Under the pieces are notes generated by a model. The model was not told the DNA's origin. It saw only the letters and a program-made list of their open reading frames with translations, and searched no databases. Made by a program: the position numbers and the translations under genes. Of a DNA stretch of 64,000 bases, positions 21,438 through 30,883 are shown in pieces. This DNA is from Pseudo-nitzschia pungens (lineage: Eukaryota; Bacillariophyta; Bacillariophyceae; Bacillariales; Bacillariaceae): positions 6,440,501 through 6,504,500 of the forward strand of contig CM074760.1 of assembly GCA_037355855.1 (NCBI GenBank), given 5' to 3'. Numbering within the stretch: position 1 is the stretch's first letter; every line of letters begins with the position of its first letter.

Positions 21438-23959
21438 TCATGAACTCTTGGCATTTTGTGCTTTCGCGGGGGAGGATTTACGAGTTTGCTTCTTCTTCGT
21501 TCCCGATCCAGATGTAGTTCTACGCTTTGGTTTCGATTCATTTCCTCTCACGTTGGACGTTTTGGATCGTGCGGTACTTTTTGCTGATGTATTGTTACCT
21601 TTTGTTCTGTTGCCGTTGACTTTGCTGCCGTTCATTTTGGGACTGTTTTCTTTGTCACCATCTCCAGTAGGTTTGAAATAATGTATCTTACCTGGTCTAT
21701 TTCGTCTCCTCTCGGAGGGAGTCAGGATACTGCTGTCTTCGCCATCCTTGTCCAAAATCTGCTGGACTGTGCCAAGCAAAAGCTCACTATCAATGAAAGG
21801 AATTTCAACAATCGCTTCCCATGCTTGGCGCTTTCCATTCGCATCAGTCGTAAAGTCGGAAGGATAATACTCAATTAAGGGCGAAGAGGGATGGAGCATA
21901 AGCTCTCCCAGGGCTGATGGTAGTAGTTTGGCACTCTGAGGTGGAAGAACGGACAGGAGCTGGGCAAGACTAGGGAAAGGGGTTCCCAAGTCAAATCGGA
22001 AGCTTTTGAATTCAGCATCTTCATCGTCATCATGATAGAACTCATCCAAATTAACCATATCAGTTGCCAGAGGGCTGTAAAGATGGGGAAAGTACCAATC
22101 CCAGTCACAGCAACCGTTGTGATAATAATTCAAATTCCAGTGAAGACCTTCTAAATAATCTCGAGCGTGAGCTCGGCGTTGAAAAAGGGTTCTTTCGCGA
22201 TCCTCCGTGGGCCACCCTAGCTTCGTCTCGTAGTAAAAATCTCGATAGGAGCGTGCCTGACTTTCAGGATGCCTTCTTCTGAAGGCGCGGTTTCCCTTCG
22301 GTCCCACAACATGAGGATATTCATTATCTTCATCGACCATTCTCGCTTCTTCTTCACTAACGATCTCGGCATTCTTCTTTGATACTTCTTTAGTCTTTCG
22401 AGACGGCGGAGGTTCACTGCCTTTCACGTTTGCTGCGACAGCGCAAGCTGGAGTTGGATTCCCTGAATAGAACATCCCATAAAAGTCGTTTTCGTCGTGT
22501 TCGTTGTCTGACTCGAGTTTCCAGCCCGGCTCATTTTCTTCGTAACCGCGCTTTTTGAAGTGTTCTTCTTCGTATACTGACAAGTGATAGATAAACTCTT
22601 CGAAGCGTTCAGGAGCTATTTTCTCACGATCTGTCAAGTATCCACCCCAATCAGGCAACAAATCAATGTAAGTTGTCATCATAAGTGATATGGCACCACC
22701 GTTGATCTCTAGGTGGGGGCAATGACTAAGAAAGTCATTACCGACCAACATGCACATAAACACAAAATCATCAACAATTCGGTCTAGTGAGTAATCGCCC
22801 TCCAGTTGATCTGAGAATTTGCGGAATTGAATAGCTAGTAGCTTCCGCAAACTTGCCAATTCCAATAATTCAAAGTCATGGCGAGTGTATTCCATCATGT
22901 CTTTCTTTTTTCGATATTTATTGCGTCCACGCCCGGCCATCACGACCGACATTTTTTCTCGCAAAAGCATGAAATTACTTTCGTGAGTGACTAGCCCGAG
23001 CTAGTTCATAAAATGAAAAAGCAAAATGTTTCAGAAATGTTGGTTATGCGATAGAATAATGAGGAGAGAGTAATCCACAGTGCTCTTACCATGATCAGGT
23101 CTGCATCAAGGCCGTATAAAACATGCGTCCACCCAGGACCATAAAGATCCGTCGGTTCCCCAGTTTTTTTATATTCATCTTGTGATTCTCGGATAAAATC
23201 CATTACTTTATGTTCCCCTTCTCCTGGAACGTCTGGACCACTGACGATCACAGTCGCACCATTCATCCAGAAGGGGTCCGTTTTCAGCTTGTAATCAACC
23301 CACTTTTGCAAGGCCAAAGATAGTTTCAACATGAAGTCGGTACCAGGAGTGATGCAATTCGAATCGAATCGCTGTTTGTTCTCGTCGATTTTCAACTCCT
23401 TTCCTTTGAAATTTTCTCGAGCAGCCAACTCAGCCGCCAACTGTTCAGCTTCCTTTGCAGACCGGAAACGACGTGACCGCTGCTGGTTCATTTTGGCCCG
23501 TGGCGCCGTTCCATCAACGGCTAAGTAGAGAACTTGATTGGGTTGAACCATTTTATACAATCGATCGACGTAAAGAAAAATCTTTTTAAACATCGCCGTC
23601 TCGTCCAGATAGACCAATTCACTATCATTATTACCGTGGGTGCAGGGGTGAATGATTCCATTCATATCCAGGTAGAAGTTATCGACTTCGATATCTTCCG
23701 CCAATCCTTCTTCGAGGCGATTATTGATGATATCAGGATATTGGTCAGTCAACCAACGAAACATTTTTGGGATACCGAAGAGAGCCGTCGACTTCGACAC
23801 CGGGTGAGACGGCGAAATCGGATGCAACTGATTTCGCTCCTTTCGGCCTGCTTGTGTACTGACGCCATTCGGTAGCGATGAAGATGGAGGTGCAAACGCA
23901 TTGCTATTAGTGCTCAAAGCACAAAGAAGGAGCACAGTAACTACGAAATAGTTTGGCAT
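21438..23959 (-). CDS. XRN-family 5'-3' exoribonuclease with a plastid-type presequence
   Basis: Exon 1 is 23959-23090 and exon 2 is 23000-21438; the 89-nt intron (GTAAGA...ACTAG) is phase 0 and the join restores GLDADLIM-LGLVTHE, giving 810 residues. Residues 1-20 are a clean signal peptide ending SNA, followed by FAPP, the ASAFAP type of diatom plastid presequence; a Ser/Pro/Gln-rich transit-like stretch follows before the XRN core starts at GIPKMFRWL (61-69). Core motifs include NGIIHPC (about 99-105), DGTAPRAKMNQQRSRRF (148-164), GEGEHK, and the acidic DADLIM near 285. Exon 2 has the CR2-type blocks, the WYFPHLYSPLA segment, the LGTPFPSLAQLLSVLPPQSAK block and an AWEAIVEIPFID end, all as in XRN1/XRN2. 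A basic Lys/Ser/Thr tail closes the protein. It degrades 5'-monophosphate RNA processively. The organelle location is inferred from the presequence alone. Confidence 0.88.
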
Positions 23960-24600
23960 TTTGCAAGGAAAATTCCAAGATCGTGTTGACCGACAGACAG
24001 CAACGTGCTTGCTTGATGTTCCGTTCTTTTCCCCTTGTGGAAGGAAACTGGTATGTGACGGGTGTTAGAATCGGGCGGTCGTACACCTCTCACCCTTCGA
24101 AGTCCCTTTTTTGAAGGTGTTTGAAACTCTATCTAAGGTGTATCTCGTCAATCCTCACCGAGCATAGAATTGTGAAGTTGTTATTGCTTCTCAAAATTGC
24201 TTAGCACATGCCCTCATCAAAATCGGAGGAAAGAATACAACCATACCAGTTTGTGAATAAGAAAAAGAAAACGAAAATGAATGATGGGCTGGCAATCTGT
24301 GATGTGGCTATGTCATTGATATGTACAATACATACTAGGGATACTTTGAAATCATAGTTGCATACTTCCTGCAACTGTGTGACACAACGGTCGATTTTTG
24401 AGTTTTCAGGATTTGCTTCGAAATCTGATAGACAAAAATATGAGGAGCTAAAAAAATCATAATCCGTGATGCCTGGGTGATGATCATAATTGATTCGCAA
24501 CAAAGCCAACCGCGCCTTCGAACTTTTGAGATGAAACTAGCTGGAACCGAGCCAATCCATTATTGTCACGATTAAGACACCTGGTAAATCGAAAACCACC
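23960..24600. promoter_or_regulatory. divergent intergenic region between the XRN and VKOR genes
   Basis: The two genes are head-to-head, so both promoters must lie in these 641 bp. The minus-strand frame at 24201-24509 has no similarity I recognise and is probably not coding. No clear TATA box or repeated operator was identified. Confidence 0.4.
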
Positions 24601-25473
24601 ATGCCGTTGCCTCTATCAAGAACAGCTCCTTTCGCAATTTTCGGATGCATCTTGTCCTTATATGCTCTCTACGTAGAGCACAAAGTTGCACACAAAAGTC
24701 CAGACGAAGAATTCACGGCTTTGTGCGACATAGAACAAATCGGTGCATCGTGCAGGTGCGACAGATCGATTGCGTTTTTTGGAACGTTTTGATTCGATTG
24801 CGTTCTTTTGGTAGCTTTGAGTCCTTGTTATTGTAGCAATATCGAGTAAATAAGTCAACGGGTGAACTCCGACTTCAATATCGGCCCATTCGAAACTTTT
24901 TTGCTTATTTTGTCCCCCAGGTCATGGCGAATGTGATCAAAAAGATTCTTTCAAATTCTTTCTCAACTGTTGCAAATCAATTTCATTTTCGCCATCACAT
25001 ATTTGCTCTGCAGCAATGTGTTTCAGCTTCCAGAGGGTCGCATGCTATCGTATTTTGGAATCGTCCCCGATGGCACTATATTGGATGTGCCTAATGCAGC
25101 ATTAGGTATGTATCTCTCCTGTTTCTTGCTTTGTGTAAAGAGCTTTATCTTGTCGTCGACGCCATTTTCTCATAAAGTCGCATTATTCAATCTTTTCCAA
25201 ACTCTATTTCAAACGCTAGGTTTTGTATTTTATTCATATTGGTTGTTTTTTGCGCCATTGTTTCCGAGAGCTGTGACAGTTGGTGTATCCACCATGGCGA
25301 TGTCTAGTTCTGTATTTTTAGCAATCAAACTGATCATACTCAAGGAATTATGCATTTTGTGCTGGTCTACCCATGTTATTAACTCACGACTTTTTTGGAG
25401 TGTAATGGCCAATTTGGTTTTCGGCGGAAGCGGTCGTGGGAAGAAGAAGGAGAAGATCATCAAACGAGTATGA
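24601..25473 (+). CDS. vitamin K epoxide reductase (VKOR) family protein
   Basis: Exon 1 is 24601-24755 and exon 2 is 25014-25473, with a 258-nt intron (GTGCGA...CTGCAG), giving 204 residues. It is an integral membrane quinone/thiol oxidoreductase with four or five membrane helices. The first helix ends in SLYALYVEH, then comes the loop cysteine pair C42 and C51 (ALCDIEQIGASC). The CXXC redox centre is C165-x-x-C168 (ELCILCW), followed by a conserved helix ending HVIN. This matches animal VKORC1/VKORC1L1 (SLYALHV, CDVGTAISC, CIVC) rather than the Trx-fused cyanobacterial and plastid form, so an ER role in disulfide formation is likely. A donor-like GTATGT near 25107 is read through, because the open frame continues with conserved-looking helices. 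The C-terminus is Lys-rich (KKKEKIIKRV), compatible with ER retention. Confidence 0.85.
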
Positions 25474-25802
25474 GCAAACCAAACCAATGGAAGGGGATAA
25501 ACCACCCCGTACTGCGTAACGTGACTTGGTCGGTACTTGTAAATCTAAAGGAAGAATTTCAGCAGACCAATATTGTGTTTTTTAATTGATGTCTGTATAT
25601 GAAAAATCAGAGGCATGTATTCGATTCGAGTTCCATCTTTGCACAATGGAAATATAGACCTGAAGTTCTAACAGTCTAATTCATTGTTACAACTTGATGT
25701 AGCATGATGAGTGTTTAATTCTACTTCTGCCTTGACTTCCATCAAGATGTATTTCATGAGAAAAATTGCAAAATGATCATGCTAAATTCGAAACTACGTT
25801 TT

Positions 25803-26498
25803 TTAATAACCATCACCGTTTTCTGTCGGCGGAAGCGACTCTTGATCCTCTTCAGCTTCAAACCAAGGGGCAACGCCTGCTTCGTCCTTATCCACACCGA
25901 GACGTTTGGCTTGCCATTGGCCTACAACCGAAGCAGGCGAGAAAAAGTTCCAACCACGGACCGTCCCCCGGCAAAAGTAATAATCGTCGACTACTCCGGC
26001 CCAAATATTCTTGCCAATGACAGAGTTTTTGGACATACTCAGGAATTGATTAGCTGTATCGAAATTCCAGTTTCCCTCGGAGTTGTCACCCCAAATCGCC
26101 ACATTTTTTCCGTCCTTGTCTGTTGCTAATCGCACCCAGGTTTCTCCAATGTTTTCTCCGTTGTTGTCCATCACTGTGCCAACTAGCCATTCGCTACCCA
26201 AAAATTCGGATTCTGTTAAAATATCATACTCGACATATTCATATTCGTCGTCATCGTCATCGTCTGAAGTCACGGAGAGGCTTTCTGCGGAAGACATCGA
26301 AGAAGAGAGAATAATCCGTGGTCCACCCTGCAGATAGGAATGTGACGGGATGGATTTTGAGTTCGTTGCGATCCTTGGAGATGAGATGGGATGCAATGAC
26401 GTCGCAGTTTGACAGACCCAAGCGTGACAGGCGATCGGTGATCTCAGAAAGTTGAGGGCCAAATGAAATACGATCAGTGCTGATGGATACGATAGCAT
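25803..26498 (-). CDS. probable plastid protein of unknown function
   Basis: Intronless, 231 residues. Residues 1-26 form a signal peptide ending CHA/WVC with an aromatic residue at +1, then a Ser/Pro/Ile-rich transit-like stretch to about residue 68. A run of aspartates and a Glu/Tyr-rich segment (about 79-92) precede a compact domain of about 110 residues (LGSEWLVGTVMDN to WQAKRLGVD). That domain is rich in Trp and Gly and has alternating hydrophobic positions, suggesting a beta-barrel; the WGDNSEGNW and RGWNFFSP blocks look conserved. I do not recognise the family, but the layout resembles small plastid proteins of photosynthetic eukaryotes. Confidence 0.65.
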   Translation of the reverse strand: MLSYPSALIVFHLALNFLRSPIACHAWVCQTATSLHPISSPRIATNSKSIPSHSYLQGGPRIILSSSMSSAESLSVTSDDDDDDEYEYVEYDILTESEFLGSEWLVGTVMDNNGENIGETWVRLATDKDGKNVAIWGDNSEGNWNFDTANQFLSMSKNSVIGKNIWAGVVDDYYFCRGTVRGWNFFSPASVVGQWQAKRLGVDKDEAGVAPWFEAEEDQESLPPTENGDGY

Positions 26499-27329
26499 CG
26501 TTACAATCTTTTCTTCGCTTTTATATTAGAATGACTGATAAAGGACGTTCGAACCTGAAAAGTACCAGGGAACCGCTGATTGTCAATGGAAGAGCCTTCT
26601 CTGATAGAATCTTGTTCACGACTTTTTCGACGTCTGTTTCCGGTTGCATGCCGATATGCCAAGGAAGCGTTGTGGAGAAGTTACAGGTTCAAAGTCGAAG
26701 TTGCGGAATCTCGAGTTGGTCGTCGATAGTTGATAGCGTGCATCCAATACGGTAACATACCTGGTACGTAATCCTAAGACTTACACAGTGCAACGTAGCA
26801 AATGAAGCTGCATCATCGTCACAACTCACTTAGTTGATTTGTACGTATGCTTGGAAGAACTTCTTTAGCTTCGGTAAGTCCTTCCGTCGCTCGTCAATTT
26901 TGTATGACACGGGGAGCAGAGAAGAGCTTTGTCTCTCCCAATTCAATCAAAATGAAAACTTAAGTCGTGTGTCGTTATGCCACGACTAAATTGCGGAACA
27001 TTGCGTCAAAAACCCTGCGTTTTACGTGCCTAAGGTTAACTGACCTAAACCTTACTGTGTTAGATTGAGTGGTTACGTGTACGAGTAAGGTTACTGGTAA
27101 GTTACGCTAAGGTTACCTCATGATTATCGATGATCGACACCAATCGGCACCACCATAAAAGCATCACTCCTACCGTAACCTTACTCGGTGTCGTACTAGA
27201 AGTAACGGAGTTCTTTTGTACAATTCTCAAGTATTTTTGAGGTGGTTTCGACTTTTCTACGACATCGTGACGATGGACGATGATACTCCAATCCTGTCTA
27301 CTACATAAGAGATCGACGTTTTTCATACA
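26499..27329. promoter_or_regulatory. divergent intergenic region with GTAAGGTTAC cluster
   Basis: Lies head-to-head between the plastid-type unknown protein and the GST gene. Between about 27030 and 27190 there are at least six GTAAGGTTA/CCTTAC words. No gene was seen. Confidence 0.5.
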
Positions 27330-28019
27330 ATGACTCGCCCCTTCTACAAATTGTGCACTCCCCCCGCCTCGTTTTTCGCTTTCGCTCCTCTAATTGTGTC
27401 GGAATATGTAGGTGTTCACGTCGAGGTAGAAAAGGCAGAATGTGTTGAGAAACTCATCATGTTGAACTCTCCGACGGGCAAGTCTCCAATATTAGAAACG
27501 CATACAGGGGATTTCATCATGTCGTCACAGGCGATAGCAAGGTTTCTTGCCACTTTACGACGTGATACGTACTTACTGGGTTCGGGTTCCGTTCGAGAGT
27601 CGTTAGATATCGAAGACTGGACGAATTGGGCGGAGCAAGAATTGGAATTACCGACGTGTGTTTGTTACTACATTGCGAAAGGCTATATACCTTTCAATGA
27701 AGATACTTTCGCGAAAGGAAAGAATCATTTGGCACGTGCGCTCTGTGTTTTAGAATCACACTTCCGGAAAGGGAGCAGTAGTGACAAGGGACGAAAGACA
27801 CAACAAACTTATCTTGTCAATCATGATTCTATCACATTAGCTGATATTTTCGTGGCTTGCTTTCTCGTATATCCCTTCACTTTAGTTTTTGATGAGAACT
27901 TTTTAAGGTCATATCCAATGACGACGCATTGGTTTCGTACTTGTATGAAAGAACCTGAATTTGTCGCCGTTCTTGGGCATATTGAGTGTGACAGGGAAGT
28001 TGACGCTGACGGGGAGTAA
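27330..28019 (+). CDS. glutathione S-transferase-like protein of the eEF1B-gamma N-domain type
   Basis: Intronless, 229 residues. The N-terminal thioredoxin-like half holds LIMLNSPTGKSPILET, matching the NP-x-GK-x-P-x-L motif of eEF1B-gamma, then an acidic/serine turn (FIMSSQAIARFLA) that would bind the gamma-glutamyl part of glutathione. The all-helical C-half ends SITLADIFVACFLVYPF, then a YPMTTHWFRTCMKEPEFVAVLG block, which is diagnostic for the GST domain of elongation factor 1B-gamma and valyl-tRNA synthetase. The large EF1G C-terminal domain is absent, so this is a free-standing GST. It may be a scaffold in translation complexes or a true GST. The first ATG in frame was used. Confidence 0.75.
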   Translation: MTRPFYKLCTPPASFFAFAPLIVSEYVGVHVEVEKAECVEKLIMLNSPTGKSPILETHTGDFIMSSQAIARFLATLRRDTYLLGSGSVRESLDIEDWTNWAEQELELPTCVCYYIAKGYIPFNEDTFAKGKNHLARALCVLESHFRKGSSSDKGRKTQQTYLVNHDSITLADIFVACFLVYPFTLVFDENFLRSYPMTTHWFRTCMKEPEFVAVLGHIECDREVDADGE

Positions 28020-28293
28020 GTCAGGCAAAAGACATGCAAAATATGGAATCGGCTTATTTGGTTATACTGTACACTAGAACTGGCTTTCACAATTGTTAGA
28101 AAGGAAAATATTAAAAAACCTGAAACACTTTGACTTTGCAGTAAATTGATTAAATTTGATTGACAAAATGTAGCTTGATTGTCAAAAAAACGAATGCAGT
28201 CGTGCCAATGACCTCCTTTGCTCTCGAAATGAAAATCATGAAAGAAACAAAGCACTTATTCTTGATCGGCAAGGATGAATGATGCAGAATCAA

Positions 28294-29781
28294 TCATCTC
28301 TGATTTTTCTTTTCTCTTTGCTGTTGCCTTTTCCTCGCACGATCTTCCTCTGCCACTTGTTTGGTTCTACGACGATGCTTAGCCTTATCAAACATGTGAT
28401 ATTCATCAGTTTGACCACTTTCTTCTCGCGCTTCTTTCAGTTCATCCGGTACCTGACCCGGTCTTCCCACAAAGGTTTTCCATTCCTCTCTAAGCTTGAC
28501 TGCTCCTAACGGAGCACCACGAGGTTTTTGGATATGTTTCGGCTCAGCTGCAGTGACGTCAGCTTTTTCTTCATTCCGTAAGTCACTGTAGAATATAGCA
28601 AGGTCGGCACCGAACTGAAGACATTCGTCTGTCACAGTTGGGCCGCCACGACGATTTTGAATGATAACATGGGCGCCTGGACATCCTCTGGAATGCATCC
28701 AAATGTCATTACCACGTGCAACAGTCATACTCAAATATTCGTTTCCTCTTCGGTTTCTTCCCACCAAGACAGTGCATCCGCCAGGAGAAATTAGTTTTCG
28801 TACATTAGAAGCGGGCGTGCCGAGTTCTGGTTTTTTCTCTCTCCTACTTTTGTTATTTTGGCCGCCTCGTTTGGATTTTGCTTTTGTACTGTTGTCATCC
28901 GGGGTTGGAACTTGAAACTTGGTAGTTCGTGAAGTTCGAATCAATCTATCCTTCACAATTGCGAGACGTCCCTCGTCGACTTCTTCGTCGTCACCGAGAG
29001 CAGATTTTAGATCCATTTCGGCTTCGCTCAAAATTTCCCAAGCTTCATCAGTTTCTTGTAGCAAGTCAACAATGATCGTCGAACCTCGCTTCAACTTACG
29101 AACAATGGAAAAAAGTGCATCTGCCTCGGCTGAAGCACTATCATACTTTCCAGTTGAGTCCAGCGTGAGTTCAACTTCCTTCCCGTCGTTCTCCCAGTCG
29201 TTTACGATGGCCGTCTTTACTCCGTCCTGGAATAAATACAAGTTCGACACGAGAAGCTGTGCGCGTGCCGCTGTTGACTCCACACTCTGAGCCTTCGTTA
29301 GTTCGGATTGAAGCGAATTTCTTTTCTTTCCCAGAGATTTCAAAGCAGTTTTGACTGCTTTTGACCAAGTCCGATGATCCTGCAGTACAATACTTCCAGT
29401 TTCAATACCTTGGTCGCCCTTATTTTCTTCGTCGCAACAATCGCTCCAGGTTATAGAGTCGGAGACGTTCCATCCACCGGAGGGTAAAGATGTTGACATG
29501 CGAAGAAATGTGTAAGGTGGTAGCACAAAACTCTGTCGTCGGACAACGTTGTGTTTGCTGTTTTCCCAAGTCTCCTTGAGTCTCCCTAACGATTGCCCGG
29601 GAGCTCTGTATGAAAACCGCATATGTGATGGGAGGGGATTTGGTGCAAACTGAAAACTAGCTATCGGCGAAAAAATGGTTAAAAATATGACACATGTGCA
29701 CTCCCGGAAGAATATCCGATACCATCGACTGCTCTGTAACTTGACCGGTCCGACATGTTGTGGTGGGACCTTTCTCTTCAT
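28294..29781 (-). CDS. NFACT-R (DUF814) domain protein, RqcH-like, with plastid-type presequence and no NFACT-N domain
   Basis: Intronless, 495 residues. A hydrophobic segment near residues 30-42 ends IAS/FQFAPN, an ASAFAP-like cleavage site. After a transit-like stretch comes a helical coiled-coil region (about residues 130-300), including VNDWENDGKEVELTLD and SASAEADALF. These correspond to the middle domain of bacterial RqcH/FbpA. Residues about 345-455 form the NFACT-R domain, with GRNRRGNEYLS, GNDIWMHSRGCPGAHVI and a basic PRGAPLGAVKL end. The tail is Lys/Arg-rich. RqcH/NEMF proteins bind obstructed large ribosomal subunits and direct C-terminal tailing of stalled peptides. The NFACT-N domain, which binds tRNA in RqcH, is not in this frame or nearby, so the protein may have a reduced role in organellar ribosome rescue. 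Confidence 0.82.
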   Translation of the reverse strand: MKRKVPPQHVGPVKLQSSRWYRIFFRECTCVIFLTIFSPIASFQFAPNPLPSHMRFSYRAPGQSLGRLKETWENSKHNVVRRQSFVLPPYTFLRMSTSLPSGGWNVSDSITWSDCCDEENKGDQGIETGSIVLQDHRTWSKAVKTALKSLGKKRNSLQSELTKAQSVESTAARAQLLVSNLYLFQDGVKTAIVNDWENDGKEVELTLDSTGKYDSASAEADALFSIVRKLKRGSTIIVDLLQETDEAWEILSEAEMDLKSALGDDEEVDEGRLAIVKDRLIRTSRTTKFQVPTPDDNSTKAKSKRGGQNNKSRREKKPELGTPASNVRKLISPGGCTVLVGRNRRGNEYLSMTVARGNDIWMHSRGCPGAHVIIQNRRGGPTVTDECLQFGADLAIFYSDLRNEEKADVTAAEPKHIQKPRGAPLGAVKLREEWKTFVGRPGQVPDELKEAREESGQTDEYHMFDKAKHRRRTKQVAEEDRARKRQQQREKKNQR

Positions 29782-30883
29782 TTTCTTCGCAGGTCGGCCT
29801 CCAAGGAAGAAACGTACTCTCTCCCTGTTGAAATGCTTTGCATACCTGTTCCCTTCGTCAGAAGAGATACCAGAACAGAATACGAGTAAGGTTACTTTGT
29901 TCTGATCGTTTGCAATTATGGTGTACTGTAAAGATTACTGTGGGGAATGTGTTTGGCGGCAGCCTCCCAACCGGTAACTTACATCACGATGTTCGTAAGA
30001 TTTACTTCGTACTTCGTACGGTATACCTGGTACAGTAGTCCTAACCTTACCGTACAATGCACACTCGTGCAATAATAATATTTTGATTTTTTCAGATCGC
30101 TTTCCATCATCTGTCACAAGGTACGAGTAGAGCTACCTGTAACCTTACCTAGTAAGGTTTGCTGTACGGTACCGTATTGGTTGAGCTATTTTTGATTCTA
30201 CTTACCGTACCGTACGTTGTAACTTAACTTACTCGGACGGTAAGGTTTAACCTTAACTAACCTTTCTCATTTTTTGATCTTGCTACGGTAAGTTACCGAT
30301 AACCTTACGGTAAGGTTAAGCCTTAGGTTATTGTTCTTTTCATTCTTTTCCCGATGATTGATTCATGCCGGCACAGGACTGACTGACGAGTCAGTCAAGA
30401 TGAAAAACTTTAAACAGTAAGCTAATTTCTTTTTTGCAATGACTTACTTGATCCGAAGTAAAAGCTAATTTCGGCTTTTCTTCGATTAATTAACCTTACT
30501 TTTACGAAGTAAGTTACGCCCCTATGTACATATTTCTATGTGGACTTGAGGACAGCTGTAAGAATTTGGTAGTATCAGTCACTGAACGGATACCAGTCAC
30601 CCAACAGTCGACAAAGATGTGTTTGTTTTTCGGGCACCTATGTTTTTTTGTTAACCTTTTTTCTTTGCCACGTCCGTGTTGCCACAAAAACAATAATCCA
30701 GAAACGATAGTGAATTATTGTTGGAGCACGAGTACCAGTACCGTACAGCACACATAAGGTACCATCAGTTGCAGCAACTACTTCGCATCGAAAGGTATTG
30801 CAAAAGTTGTACAGCTTGCTCTCATTATTTTTGTTTTGATACACAGTTCTCACTTGCCTGGCCAGATCTCGTAAAAGCACACC
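29782..30883. promoter_or_regulatory. 1.1-kb divergent intergenic region dense in GTAAGGTTAC words
   Basis: Lies between the NFACT-R and ABCG genes, which point away from each other. From about 29880 to 30530 there are more than fifteen copies of GTAAGGTTA, CCTTACGGTAAG, TACTTCGTACGGTA and similar words on both strands. A GACTGACTGACGAGTCAGTC palindrome lies near 30380. No gene was seen. The ABCG ATG at 30884 has a good ACC context. Confidence 0.6.
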
